From the NCBI GenBank assembly GCA_016872775.1, contig VGZA01000005.1:98054-162053 (forward strand): a DNA stretch of 64,000 bases, given 5' to 3'. Below are positions 36,482-44,763 of this stretch, one piece after another (the stretch's first letter is position 1; each line of letters begins with the position of its first letter). Below the pieces are notes generated by a model, which was not told where the DNA came from, did no database searches, and worked only from the letters and a program-made list of their open reading frames with translations. This DNA comes from Planctomycetota bacterium (GTDB lineage: Bacteria; Planctomycetota; Planctomycetia; Pirellulales; Pirellulaceae). The translations under genes and the position numbers were made by a program.

Positions 36482-37603
36482 TCATCGGGCTTCGCGCGTT
36501 TTGCACAGCATCCGGCCGATAAATTCCCCGGCGGCGACCGCACCACTGGTCCATTGGGGACGCGTCCTCGGGTCCGCGGCAATCGATCCTGAACAGGGCG
36601 TCGCGAGAATTCGCTGCAGTTGCCGCTCGACGACACTGGCCGTCGGCGACTCCGCGACTGTCGCCCGGGTTAACTGGCGGTCGTAAAGCCGTTGACGCGC
36701 AACCAACACCGCGGGCACCTGCGCGGACCGCGTTTCGTGCGCCAGATGGTAGCCGGCATTTCCTACGATGGCGCGCACGGCACGGTAGCACTCCAGCAGA
36801 GGAACGGCATCGACCAGCATCGTATCGGTACCGGGGGGATCGAGATCGGATGGCCAGGCGAAACGCAAGGGCAGCGGCAGCTCGCTGCGCTCGGCAAGCT
36901 CCCGGGCGACGTGCCATAATTCCAGGCATTCGTCGGCCGTGCCGCTGCCAACGAACAGGATGCAGTCCTCGCTGGGCGAAAGTCGCAATCGCCGGCGCGC
37001 CTCGTCCGGTTCGAGCAGTTCGTCGCTGGAACGAACGAGAATCGGTGGAACGTTTAGAAGTCGCGGATGATCGGAGAACGGACTCGATTCCCCCGGTACG
37101 ATCACGTAGTCGTAATGTCGCTGGACAAATCGCCGCAGATCAAATTGTTGGAGATACTCGTCCGGCAACTGCCGTCCGACCAGCACCTTGCACGTGCAGT
37201 CCCAGGATCGCAGCAGCCGGAATAACTCGCCGCCCAGCCCGCGCGGGAACGTGTCGACGATCAGCACGTCCGGTTGAAACTGATGCAGTGCACACCGTAC
37301 CGAATCGAGCGCGGCGTGCGTGGTGCCGGATGGCGCGAGCATTCGCAGCGTTAGTCCCTCGATGCCCGCAGCGAGTCGTGTCGCCGATTGCGCGAACGGC
37401 GTGTTGATCAGGACGCACTGCGTAGGGGCTTGCCCAGTCGCGACGGGTGGCATGCAAGGCGGCGCGGCGAGCGGCACGGACCGGCCGCCGGCGCCCGTCG
37501 AAAAGGCGACTTGACGAGCGATCGCGAGGCTTCGCCAGGCATGGCCCAGGCCGCCACCCAATGCATAGTACAGGCAGGACGACACGCGCGATTCCTCAAG
37601 CAT
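36482..37603 (-). CDS. MurG-like (GT-B) glycosyltransferase
   Basis: The 373-residue protein has the GT28/GT1-like N-terminal nucleotide-sugar fold (CLYYALGGGLGHAWRSLAIA). The C-terminal half has ILFVGSGTADECLELWHVAR, VDAVPLLECYRAVRAIVGNAG and the loop GYHLAHETRSAQVPAVLVARQ. This resembles the MurG pattern in which the acceptor/donor site closes around an invariant Glu. No signal peptide or membrane segment is present, so it likely acts at the cytoplasmic face of the membrane. The donor and acceptor are unknown. It lies 68 bases after a small zinc-protein gene and 83 bases before the giant cytochrome gene, all on the minus strand. Confidence 0.75.
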   Translation of the reverse strand: MLEESRVSSCLYYALGGGLGHAWRSLAIARQVAFSTGAGGRSVPLAAPPCMPPVATGQAPTQCVLINTPFAQSATRLAAGIEGLTLRMLAPSGTTHAALDSVRCALHQFQPDVLIVDTFPRGLGGELFRLLRSWDCTCKVLVGRQLPDEYLQQFDLRRFVQRHYDYVIVPGESSPFSDHPRLLNVPPILVRSSDELLEPDEARRRLRLSPSEDCILFVGSGTADECLELWHVARELAERSELPLPLRFAWPSDLDPPGTDTMLVDAVPLLECYRAVRAIVGNAGYHLAHETRSAQVPAVLVARQRLYDRQLTRATVAESPTASVVERQLQRILATPCSGSIAADPRTRPQWTSGAVAAGEFIGRMLCKTREAR

Positions 37604-37671
37604 TCACCGACGATTGCCGGCTTGAGGTCACCAGCGGGTGGCCGTCAACGGAGATCGCTGGCTGGAGTTGA

Positions 37672-38055
37672 CTAACTGGCCCCCATGTTGTTCTCAAAGG
37701 CTTTCGCATCCTGATCGTTTGCCTCGCGCGCGCCAAGCGCCGCCTCGTCCGCGTCGGTAAAGTCGTGGGACGATCGAGCGGATCCATAAATGTAGCTATG
37801 GTATTCCGGATAGTAGTAGCCGGAATAGAAGTAGGGGTCGTCTCGATAGGCCGTGGATCCGCTGTCGCTGCGCTGGACGCCTTTTGCACACGTTGTGCAG
37901 AGCATGCGTTGATCGATGTTGACCGTATGGCGGGGACAGATGAACTTCCGGCATTCCGCGCAATTTGACTGCGCCATCTCACCGCAGCGGTGCGAAAACA
38001 AGAATCCGCTGGTCTCCGCACATTCGCCCGGTTGGTCGCCGAATACCGATGCCAT
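37672..38055 (-). CDS. Small zinc-finger-like protein (B-box/treble-clef type)
   Basis: The 127-residue protein has a Cys/His cluster: HRCGEMAQSNCAECRKFICP followed by RH and CTTC (about residues 22-58). The spacing is that of a B-box or treble-clef zinc site. The C-terminal half is Tyr-rich (DDPYFYSGYYYPEYHSYIYG) and then acidic. No membrane segment or signal peptide is seen, so it is cytoplasmic and may bind protein or nucleic acid. The ATG 38055 was chosen because the upstream extension overlaps the start region of the neighbouring gene and looks non-coding. Function unknown. Confidence 0.65.
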   Translation of the reverse strand: MASVFGDQPGECAETSGFLFSHRCGEMAQSNCAECRKFICPRHTVNIDQRMLCTTCAKGVQRSDSGSTAYRDDPYFYSGYYYPEYHSYIYGSARSSHDFTDADEAALGAREANDQDAKAFENNMGAS

Positions 38056-38096
38056 ACGCACTCCCCAGTCAGTGAATTCCGTATCGTGTGTCGTTT

Positions 38097-38792
38097 CTAG
38101 TTTCGCAGGAAAAACAACAGGCATGCCGCCTGCTGCAGCGGCGTGAGTTCACGGATTTCAAAGAAGATCAGGCCCGACGCGTCAGTAAGTTCCTGGCTGG
38201 CCAGCAGCAGTTTTCCCGAGGAGTCCGTGAGTTCCGCGACGCTTTTCTTGAGCGCCGCTTGGGCTCGAACCTTGCCTTGCGGGTCGATCAGTTGCGTTTC
38301 GCCCGCTTGGATGCGGATTTGACAAAGCGATTTGTCGCCGCGGTATAACGACAGCCGGTCGCCCTTCAACTTCCATTTGTAAAGTTCCTTGTCGGCGGCG
38401 TCTTTGAGCATCAATTTGTCGTCTTTGCGTTTCAGCTCGAACAGCGGCTTGTCGTCGGCCGATTTGGCTTTGATCCGGTCGGCATACAACGTCAACTTGC
38501 CGACCTCGTTTTCGCGGGCGTCGAAAAGTTTGGCGGCATCATCACCTTTGGCTTTGAGCCGGTACCGATCGCCGCCGGTGGGATCGCGAAAGACGATCGT
38601 TCGTCGAGCCAGTGAGGGCGGAATTTTTCCGGCGGCGCCTGGCGACGGACCGTCGGCCTGTTCATTCGCCCGCAAGCGCGCTGCCGACCATCGGTCGGAC
38701 GACAGCACTCCGATCGCCAGCAGCAGAGCGGCGAACATCGCCCCGCGCCGCAGCGCCGAGATCGCGTTCAACAGATGCGCATCGTGATTCAT
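38097..38792 (-). CDS. Secreted hypothetical protein, translationally coupled to the radical SAM gene
   Basis: The 231-residue product has an N-terminal hydrophobic export segment (GAMFAALLLAIGVLSSDRWSA). A long series of short charged beta-like repeats follows (YRLKAKGDDAAKLFDARENE, KPLFELKRKDDKLMLKDAAD, YKWKLKGDRLSLYRGDKSL). The C-terminus is hydrophobic (LQQAACLLFFLRN). Its ATG (38792-38790) overlaps the TGA of the radical SAM/SPASM gene (ATGA), so the two are translated together. The repeated K/D-x-hydrophobic pattern suggests a beta-solenoid-like envelope protein. It could be a substrate of the radical SAM enzyme, but nothing in the sequence proves this. Confidence 0.7.
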   Translation of the reverse strand: MNHDAHLLNAISALRRGAMFAALLLAIGVLSSDRWSAARLRANEQADGPSPGAAGKIPPSLARRTIVFRDPTGGDRYRLKAKGDDAAKLFDARENEVGKLTLYADRIKAKSADDKPLFELKRKDDKLMLKDAADKELYKWKLKGDRLSLYRGDKSLCQIRIQAGETQLIDPQGKVRAQAALKKSVAELTDSSGKLLLASQELTDASGLIFFEIRELTPLQQAACLLFFLRN

Positions 38793-39916
38793 CCGATGGT
38801 CTCCACGAGACGTGGAAGAAGGGCAGCCTGGAATCGAGGCGTTTCCTGGCAGGCGAGTCGTCCGTCGACCAGTCTGTTTTCCCGCAGGTACTGATCGCAA
38901 TTCGCACAGATCGGCAACCGTTGGTCGTTCATCGAGGCCCGCAGCGCCCGGTAGGCTGGGCCGAGAAAGATCTGTTCCAGGCTCTGATCGATCACGTTGC
39001 CCAGAGCGGGTATGCGGTCCCGGGTCATACAGCAGGCAAAGACCTCGCCGGTATGACTGATAAAGGAATGCAGGTACGGCGCGTAGCAGAGATGATCCCG
39101 GTAATGTTGGAATCCATAATGGCCGCGCGTCGCCATCGCCATTTCATCGTCGGTTCGTCCCAACGGGTAGAGTCGCCCGGCGTCGATCGGCATATTGTAT
39201 TTCCGACGGAGCTCCATTACCTGGGGAACGACTTCGCGATTGAACTGCTCGATCTGTTCGACCGTGGGACGAACGGCCGATTTGCCGTCGACCGGCATCG
39301 GCAGCACATCGACGGCGCCGAGTTCCGCCGCCAGCGAGATCAGCCCGGGCAATTCGCGCAGGTTGCGCGCCGACAGCACCATATTGACTCGCACCCGCAA
39401 TCTTCCGCGCCGGCGTTCGTTTTCCCGGGTCACGATGCGGATCGCCCGAACCGTTCGGCGGTAGGCGCCGGCCACTCCTCGGATCTTGTCGTGTGTTTTC
39501 CGCTCGACACCATCCAGCGAAAAACAGGCGGCCCGCAGACCGGCGTCGATCCATTCGCGCGCGCGATCCTTGGTCATTAAGATCCCGTTGCTGGTCAGGT
39601 TGGTGCGCATGCCCAACGCCGTGGCTCTGGCGATTGCCCGCGGCAGATCGGAATGCAAGGTCACTTCTCCCCCGCTGAAATGCACTTTGACACAACCCAA
39701 ACGAGCCGCTTCCTCGAGAACCCGTTCGATCACTTCGATCGGCAGTTGCCGCTTGGCGATCTGCCAGTACTTGCACATTTCGCAGCGCAAGTTGCAGTTG
39801 GAGATGATCTTGAATTTCAAAGACCGCAGAATGGGAACCGCGCTGCCACCGGCGACTTGCCGGCGCAACGCATCGCAATGCGCGTTCGATTGCAGCAGTT
39901 CGTCCAGGTTATACAT
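38789..39916 (-). CDS. Radical SAM protein with SPASM domain
   Basis: The 375-residue enzyme has the radical SAM cluster motif CNLRCEMC (C41, C45, C48), the SAM-binding VKVHFSGGEVTLH and TNLTSNGILM. A C-terminal SPASM-type cysteine set (LCYAPYLHSFISHTGEVFAC, CCMTRD, CANCDQYL) would hold auxiliary iron-sulfur clusters. SPASM enzymes typically modify peptides or proteins, or act on sugars and heme precursors. The ATG 39916 is chosen because the longer frame adds 45 residues that do not fit the family. It overlaps the next gene (a secreted repeat protein) by 4 bases and follows a membrane-protein gene after 34 bases. Substrate unknown. Confidence 0.88.
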   Translation of the reverse strand: MYNLDELLQSNAHCDALRRQVAGGSAVPILRSLKFKIISNCNLRCEMCKYWQIAKRQLPIEVIERVLEEAARLGCVKVHFSGGEVTLHSDLPRAIARATALGMRTNLTSNGILMTKDRAREWIDAGLRAACFSLDGVERKTHDKIRGVAGAYRRTVRAIRIVTRENERRRGRLRVRVNMVLSARNLRELPGLISLAAELGAVDVLPMPVDGKSAVRPTVEQIEQFNREVVPQVMELRRKYNMPIDAGRLYPLGRTDDEMAMATRGHYGFQHYRDHLCYAPYLHSFISHTGEVFACCMTRDRIPALGNVIDQSLEQIFLGPAYRALRASMNDQRLPICANCDQYLRENRLVDGRLACQETPRFQAALLPRLVETIG

Positions 39917-39950
39917 GGCGGTGTCCCATGTCCCATTCTTGGACCATCTG

Positions 39951-40907
39951 TCAGCCTTCCCCGGCGCAGGCCGACAACCCGTGGTAACAGGCCAGAAACA
40001 GATGCAGCATCGAACGGTGGCTGCCAAGCGGAGGTTCTGTGGGGAATCCACTGCCCGAGAAACGAGTCGAGGCGGATCCCGCCAGATGAATCCGGTCGCC
40101 CGAAACTCTGGCGACGATTTGCGGGTATGCGGATCGATTCGTCAGGGCGCGAATGGGATTCAAAGCCCGGTCGAGTCGTTGGTAGCGGCGTGGTTTGACC
40201 TGTACCACGAGTTCCACATCCTCCGTAAAAGTCTCACGTACCTTAATACCCTTGCGCTTCCGTTTCTCCTTGCGTTTGACGGATAACGTTGCCGCCAGAC
40301 GGAAGCGGCTCCCGTCGACGAACGACCCTTTCAACGTCAGCCAGGGCAGTTCGTAGTTCTTTACCGCGGCGCTGGAGGTACGTCCGCTCGATTTGGTGTC
40401 GCGGAGATAGGCCGGCAAGGTATGGGGATTAAAGTCGATCGACAGATCCAGTTGTGCCTCGGCCGGCATATCGGCGGGCAGGTAGCGCAGCAGTTCGTTG
40501 GGGATTTCGCGCCGGCGGTTTTCCACGTTGGTCTTACGCGCGATCGCCCAGAGCCGACCGTTGTAGATGGCGGAGATCAGCGCGAAAAGACCGGCGGCCC
40601 CCACGGGTATCCCTGCCCAAGGTCCCATCGCTCCGAAACTGAACAATGTCCCGGGGATGGAGGCGATCAGCGCGAAAACCGAAACGGCGATGTGCACGCC
40701 ATACCGCATCTGCCGTCTTTCCGATTCGGAGTCGAGCTCCGAGATCCGCCGCAGATCGGCGCGAAGAACTTCCGGCGGCGCCAGACGCTGATATTTCAAC
40801 GTGCGGTGAAACGCCTCGAAATCGAATTCGGCGCCCCCGGTTCCGGCACCACCGGTTCCGATCGTGGTACTTGCGGAATGCGCAGTCACGCTGGGGATCG
40901 CCTCCAT
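39951..40907 (-). CDS. Conserved membrane protein, unknown function
   Basis: The 318-residue product has a Gly/Thr-rich cytoplasmic N-terminus, a helical segment with LRADLRRISELDSESERRQM, and two adjacent membrane spans (VHIAVSVFALIASIPGTLFS and GPWAGIPVGAAGLFALISAI). A soluble beta-rich C-terminal domain of about 180 residues follows, with a basic stretch (SVKRKEKRKRKGIKVRETF). No catalytic motif is visible. The ATG 40907 lies 63 bases from the divergent glycosyltransferase start at 40971; longer in-frame starts would run into that gene. It is first in a minus-strand run with the radical SAM gene. Confidence 0.7.
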   Translation of the reverse strand: MEAIPSVTAHSASTTIGTGGAGTGGAEFDFEAFHRTLKYQRLAPPEVLRADLRRISELDSESERRQMRYGVHIAVSVFALIASIPGTLFSFGAMGPWAGIPVGAAGLFALISAIYNGRLWAIARKTNVENRRREIPNELLRYLPADMPAEAQLDLSIDFNPHTLPAYLRDTKSSGRTSSAAVKNYELPWLTLKGSFVDGSRFRLAATLSVKRKEKRKRKGIKVRETFTEDVELVVQVKPRRYQRLDRALNPIRALTNRSAYPQIVARVSGDRIHLAGSASTRFSGSGFPTEPPLGSHRSMLHLFLACYHGLSACAGEG

Positions 40908-40970
40908 TGTCACGGATGCTGGCGTACAATGTTCCGCACAACTTATCCCATCCACACGCAGCCGACAACT

Positions 40971-42176
40971 ATGACCGCCCGCGCCGCCAGGATTCTTTAC
41001 GCATCGTTTGACGAGTTTCCCGGTCCGAAGGGTTGCTGCCGCCATATTGACGCGTTTATACGCGCCCTGGGCCGGCGGTTTGGGGACGTCACGCTGGTCA
41101 CGCCCGGACCGGTCGACCGCGTCCCGTTTCCGATTGCGGACGGCGTCCGGCAGCAGGTCGTGGGCTGTCCCGACGCCAATCCGATCGGCAGGGCGCGGAC
41201 ATTTCGAGCCAAGCTCATGCACCATTTTGCGATGCGGCCATTCGACGTCATCCACTTTCGTTCGATTTTCGAAGGCATGGTGCTCCTCACCCCTGCCGTG
41301 CGCAAGACGGCCCGGCTGATCTACGAGGTCAACGGTTTTCCCTCGATCGAAATGAAGTATCACTACCGGGCGCTGATCGATGATCCGGAATTACCGCGAA
41401 AGCTGGTCGCTCAGGAAGACGATTGTCTCCGCGCTGCGGACCGAGTGATCACCGTAAGTGAAACCAATCGCCGCGCGATCGAATCCCGCAATGTGACCTC
41501 GGCGCCGATCGACGTGATTCGCAACGGCGTCGATCTGGATCGTTTTGAATTTCGCAGTCCCAAGCTGCGTTCGCCGTTGGCCGACCAAGGTGTCCCGCGC
41601 CCGATTCGACTCGGCTACTTCGGGACACTCGCCGCGTGGCAAGGTGTGGAAGTGGCGCTGGAGGCTCTGGAGCTGCTGGTCCGGGATCAGCCGGCCCGAT
41701 TGATCGTATTGGGCGTCGGATCGAAGTCGCGGGTCGCCGATCTGCGCCGATCGGCGGAACGACGGCGACTTACTGCTTTCGTCGATTGGCGTGATCCGGG
41801 CGAACTGGATGCGGTGGTTCGGCTGCTGCACGAAATCGACATTGCGCTGGTCCCGCTGTTAAGCGTCGATCGCAATACCATTCAAGGCTGTTGCCCTTTG
41901 AAGATGCTGGAAGCGATGGCGGCCGGCAGTCCGATCGTGGCGTCCGATTTGCCCGTGGTGCGCGAGATCGCCGTGGCGGGTGAGCACTTCATTCCAGCCC
42001 GACCCGGTGACGCTCGCAACTTGAAGAACGGGATCCGTCAACTTGTCGGCGACGAAGGGCTCCGGGAACAGCTGGCGCTTGCGGCGCGCAGGCATGTGGC
42101 CGGGTCGTTCCCCTGGTCGGCCGCGACCGATCGACTGATCGCGGTCTACGAGGAGCTGTTGCGCGCCGAAAACTGA
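40971..42176 (+). CDS. GT4-family glycosyltransferase
   Basis: The 401-residue GT-B enzyme has a glycosyltransferase-4 N-terminal half (ILYASFDEFPGPKGCCRHID, DVIHFRSIFEGM, VITVSETNRRAIESRNV). The C-terminal donor domain has VIRNGVDLDRF, GYFGTLAAWQGVEVALEALE, a DRNTIQGCCPLKMLEAMAAG stretch with the conserved Glu, and SPIVASDLPVVREI. It transfers a sugar from a nucleotide donor, probably for cell-surface or glycolipid synthesis; the substrate is unknown. ATG 40971 starts divergently from the membrane-protein gene. The upstream frame is open but lies antisense to that gene and is not coding. Confidence 0.9.
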   Translation: MTARAARILYASFDEFPGPKGCCRHIDAFIRALGRRFGDVTLVTPGPVDRVPFPIADGVRQQVVGCPDANPIGRARTFRAKLMHHFAMRPFDVIHFRSIFEGMVLLTPAVRKTARLIYEVNGFPSIEMKYHYRALIDDPELPRKLVAQEDDCLRAADRVITVSETNRRAIESRNVTSAPIDVIRNGVDLDRFEFRSPKLRSPLADQGVPRPIRLGYFGTLAAWQGVEVALEALELLVRDQPARLIVLGVGSKSRVADLRRSAERRRLTAFVDWRDPGELDAVVRLLHEIDIALVPLLSVDRNTIQGCCPLKMLEAMAAGSPIVASDLPVVREIAVAGEHFIPARPGDARNLKNGIRQLVGDEGLREQLALAARRHVAGSFPWSAATDRLIAVYEELLRAEN

Positions 42177-42209
42177 CGCGCGAAATAGCCTCTCACCGTC
42201 CCTGCGAAG

Positions 42210-44138
42210 CTATTCGGGCGAGCCGGCCACGACCACTTCGCCTTCGAGCGGCCTGCGCGGCAATTTCGCATCGCGGCTGGCTGCCAGGTAGACGAACGAC
42301 GCCATGATCACGGCCGCCTGCCGGGCGTCATCGGCCTGGAGGCGGTCGAAAACGTCCATGTTGGAGTGGTGCGTGCGCGAGTTATATTCGAGCGGATCCT
42401 GAATGAACTGGAAGCCGGGCAGTCCGACGGCATCGAACGAGGTGTGGTCGGTGCCCCCGGTGCCGGCGGCCGAAATGGTCGCGGCACCCATCTCGGCGAA
42501 CGGTTTGAGCCAGGCGCGAAACAGCGGCCGCAACGACTCATTGCCCTGCAGATAAATCCCGCGGATTTTTCCACCGCCATTATCGAGATTGAAATAGGCC
42601 GAAAGATGTTCGTGATCCGCGTGCAGTTCATACTTCATTCTCGGCCGGCCTCGTGACGCCGCCGGCGACGATTCCGGCGGATTCTCCGCCGCCGTGGTTT
42701 CGGTCGACGGCCGCTCGGCGGGACTTTGTTCGCGAGGCCGACGCTCCCCCGGAACCGCTCGCCCAAAATGCCTGGCCACATACGCTCGCGACCCGAGCAG
42801 CCCCTGTTCCTCGCCCGTCCAAAGTGCCAGCCGCACCGTTCGCCGGGGTCTGGCATCTATCGCCTGAAGGATGCGAACCGCTTCCATCGCGACACTGCAT
42901 CCTACCGCATTGTCGGTGGCTCCAGTTCCGGAATGCCAGGAGTCGAAGTGGGCGCCCAGCATCACGACTTCCTGTTTCAGGTCGGAACCCGGAATCTCGG
43001 CGATGATGTTGAAACTCTGCGGATCATCGTTGTGATATCGGCTGGCAATGTCGATCTGCAGCTGCGGATGCGCTCCGCGTTGCAGCATCCGCACCAATCG
43101 ATTGTACTGTTCGACGGCGACAACCACCTGCGGCACGATCTCCGGCGCGTCGAGCGCCCAAGGTCGTGGTCCCCGATTCGCAGGGTTGCCGGGGCCGTCT
43201 CCGCCGCGACCCTCGCTGTCGCGCTGCCGGGGCATCCGCGCGGCGGCGACAAAGATGGTGCCGCCATCGCCTTGAGCCGGCTCCAGTACCAGGGCAGCCC
43301 CTTCCTCGTAGATCATCTGCCAGAGGTCGTTCTGCAGTTGTGTGGCGCTTCGCGGATCTCCGGCGGGTCGCGACGCGGGGTTTTCCGGCTGGACGACCGG
43401 CGTCTCGGCGGCGGGTGCGGAGGAGTTTGCCGCTTCTGGGCTGGAGGACGGGGACGCGGCAGGCGTTGCCTCGGCTCGAGGCGCCGGATCACTGGTGCCG
43501 CCCTGCCCGGATCGATCGCTCGCATTGGCGCGCGGGGCGCTCGACCGGGGTCCGCGATTCGCCGAACCGTCGGCGTTGGCCAGATCGAGGAGCGACTCGT
43601 CGGTGTGCCGTCGCGCCGGCGGATCAAACAACGCCTTGACGGCACGCGGCTTCCCAAGCAGTACGATGGCTCGGTGCAACTTGCCGCGATACTTGGCCAA
43701 ATCGGCTTCCGTGCTGACATCCAGGAAGATCGGCTCACCGCGCACCGCCTGGGGGGTGCTCGGCGACCAGGCCTTCGGGATCGCAATCAAGGGGGCGAAA
43801 TCGGGCGAAACCAGACTCGCCGAAAATGCTTCCAGACTCCAGCCTCGACCGAACGGGCCCCATGCTTCGAGTTGGACTTCCTGTAATCCCCATTCGCACA
43901 ACTTCGCCGCGGTCCATTCCCCGGCGCGACGCGTGGCCGGCGAACCGGTCAGTCGCGGTCCGTGGACATCGGTGAGATCACTGGCGATCTCCATGACCTG
44001 GGATCGCTGCAGACCTTCCTCTTTGATTTTGGCGATGACTTCCGTGTCGATGCGTTCGCCAGGGGATTGTGCGCCGCAGAGCGACGCCCCGCCGATCGAT
44101 AACACGAAGGCGACGATGGCGGTGCGATGAGCAGTCAT
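42210..44138 (-). CDS. Secreted M28-family metallopeptidase
   Basis: The 642-residue zinc aminopeptidase-like protein has a signal peptide (AIVAFVLSIGGASLCGAQ). Its M28 metal ligands are visible in order: GAHFDSWHSGTGATDNAVGC (His, Asp), WTGEEQGLLGS (Glu-Glu), AYFNLDNGGG (Asp) and TGGTDHTSFDAVG (His). A PA-like protease-associated region lies before the catalytic domain, interrupted by a Ser/Pro/Ala-rich low-complexity stretch at about 210-270. A second Pro/Ser/Glu-rich loop (about 490-520) splits the catalytic domain. The ATG 44138 has GAGG nearby; the frame stays open for 52 codons upstream through a palindromic repeat region that is unlikely to be coding. It would release amino acids outside the cytoplasm. 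Confidence 0.9.
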   Translation of the reverse strand: MTAHRTAIVAFVLSIGGASLCGAQSPGERIDTEVIAKIKEEGLQRSQVMEIASDLTDVHGPRLTGSPATRRAGEWTAAKLCEWGLQEVQLEAWGPFGRGWSLEAFSASLVSPDFAPLIAIPKAWSPSTPQAVRGEPIFLDVSTEADLAKYRGKLHRAIVLLGKPRAVKALFDPPARRHTDESLLDLANADGSANRGPRSSAPRANASDRSGQGGTSDPAPRAEATPAASPSSSPEAANSSAPAAETPVVQPENPASRPAGDPRSATQLQNDLWQMIYEEGAALVLEPAQGDGGTIFVAAARMPRQRDSEGRGGDGPGNPANRGPRPWALDAPEIVPQVVVAVEQYNRLVRMLQRGAHPQLQIDIASRYHNDDPQSFNIIAEIPGSDLKQEVVMLGAHFDSWHSGTGATDNAVGCSVAMEAVRILQAIDARPRRTVRLALWTGEEQGLLGSRAYVARHFGRAVPGERRPREQSPAERPSTETTAAENPPESSPAASRGRPRMKYELHADHEHLSAYFNLDNGGGKIRGIYLQGNESLRPLFRAWLKPFAEMGAATISAAGTGGTDHTSFDAVGLPGFQFIQDPLEYNSRTHHSNMDVFDRLQADDARQAAVIMASFVYLAASRDAKLPRRPLEGEVVVAGSPE

Positions 44139-44485
44139 GACGGTGGACCTCAATTTGTAGCACGGATATCGTGTCCGTTTGTAGGACGGACATCCTGTCC
44201 GTCCGAGAAACTTCAGACGGACAAGATGTCCGACCTGCATTTTTGACTTTGGACAGGCACTAAGTATCGAATTCCCGCGCGCCGCCGTCCTCATCGTTAC
44301 TGGTTACGGGACGTCCCGGTCGCGGCGATTATCGCAAGCCGCTCGCCTCTTTTCCAGCGTCACAGGCTGTGGGCAGCAATTCCAGTCGAGACTCCACCTG
44401 GCCCATGCAACTGGAATTGGCGCCGGCAAGGCATTATTATGGGGACCGTTTGTCGAATTGCCGAGTAAAAGTTGGGCGCACCCTC
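44139..44485. repeat. Intergenic region with clustered GGACGG palindromes
   Basis: Three palindromes lie between the M28 start and the truncated receiver gene: CACG-gatat-CGTG (44161-44173), GGACGGACA-tcc-TGTCCGTCC (44184-44204, perfect) and GGACA-aga-TGTCC (44219-44231). The 44184-44203 and 44216-44235 segments are also inverted repeats of one another with 2 mismatches in 20. The wording is shared with elements at 57582 and 63769. The remainder up to 44485 shows no gene. Confidence 0.55.
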
Positions 44486-44599
44486 ATGAGCGATACACCC
44501 CTGGTCTATGTCATCGACGATGACGCTCAAGTGCGGACCTCACTCCAGGTCATTCTGGAGACGAACAATTGCCGCGTCAGCCTGCACGGCACCGCCTGA
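44486..44599 (+). pseudogene. Truncated FixJ-type response-regulator receiver
   Basis: Thirty-seven codons from ATG 44486 read as the start of a receiver domain (MSDTPLVYVIDDDAQVRTSL, then QVILETNNCRVSLHGTA) and end at TGA 44597-44599. The acidic pair of the phosphorylation pocket (DDD) is present, but the phospho-Asp strand, the rest of the receiver and any DNA-binding domain are missing. The following 160 bases up to argS carry nothing recognisable. It is a 5' remnant of a FixJ/NarL-type two-component regulator. Confidence 0.6.
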
Positions 44600-44763
44600 G
44601 ATGCGGCCTTCATTTCGGCGGCGGCGTTCCGTACAATCGCCGATTCATTAACAACACACCGCTTCGTGGACAGGCCATCCACAGGATGCCATTCACTGGA
44701 TACCGGGAGTGTCTCCTTCGCGGATTGGGGGCGCGGACTCGGTGCCGGGTACGGACTGGACCG

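Noticed and set aside
40422..40970. In-frame 183-codon extension upstream of the GT4 gene
   Set aside because: It runs antisense to the divergent membrane-protein gene and does not match glycosyltransferase N-termini; ATG 40971 fits the family.
44139..44294. In-frame N-terminal extension of the M28 peptidase
   Set aside because: The extension covers a cluster of GGACGG palindromes and lacks a ribosome site, while ATG 44138 is followed at once by a signal peptide.
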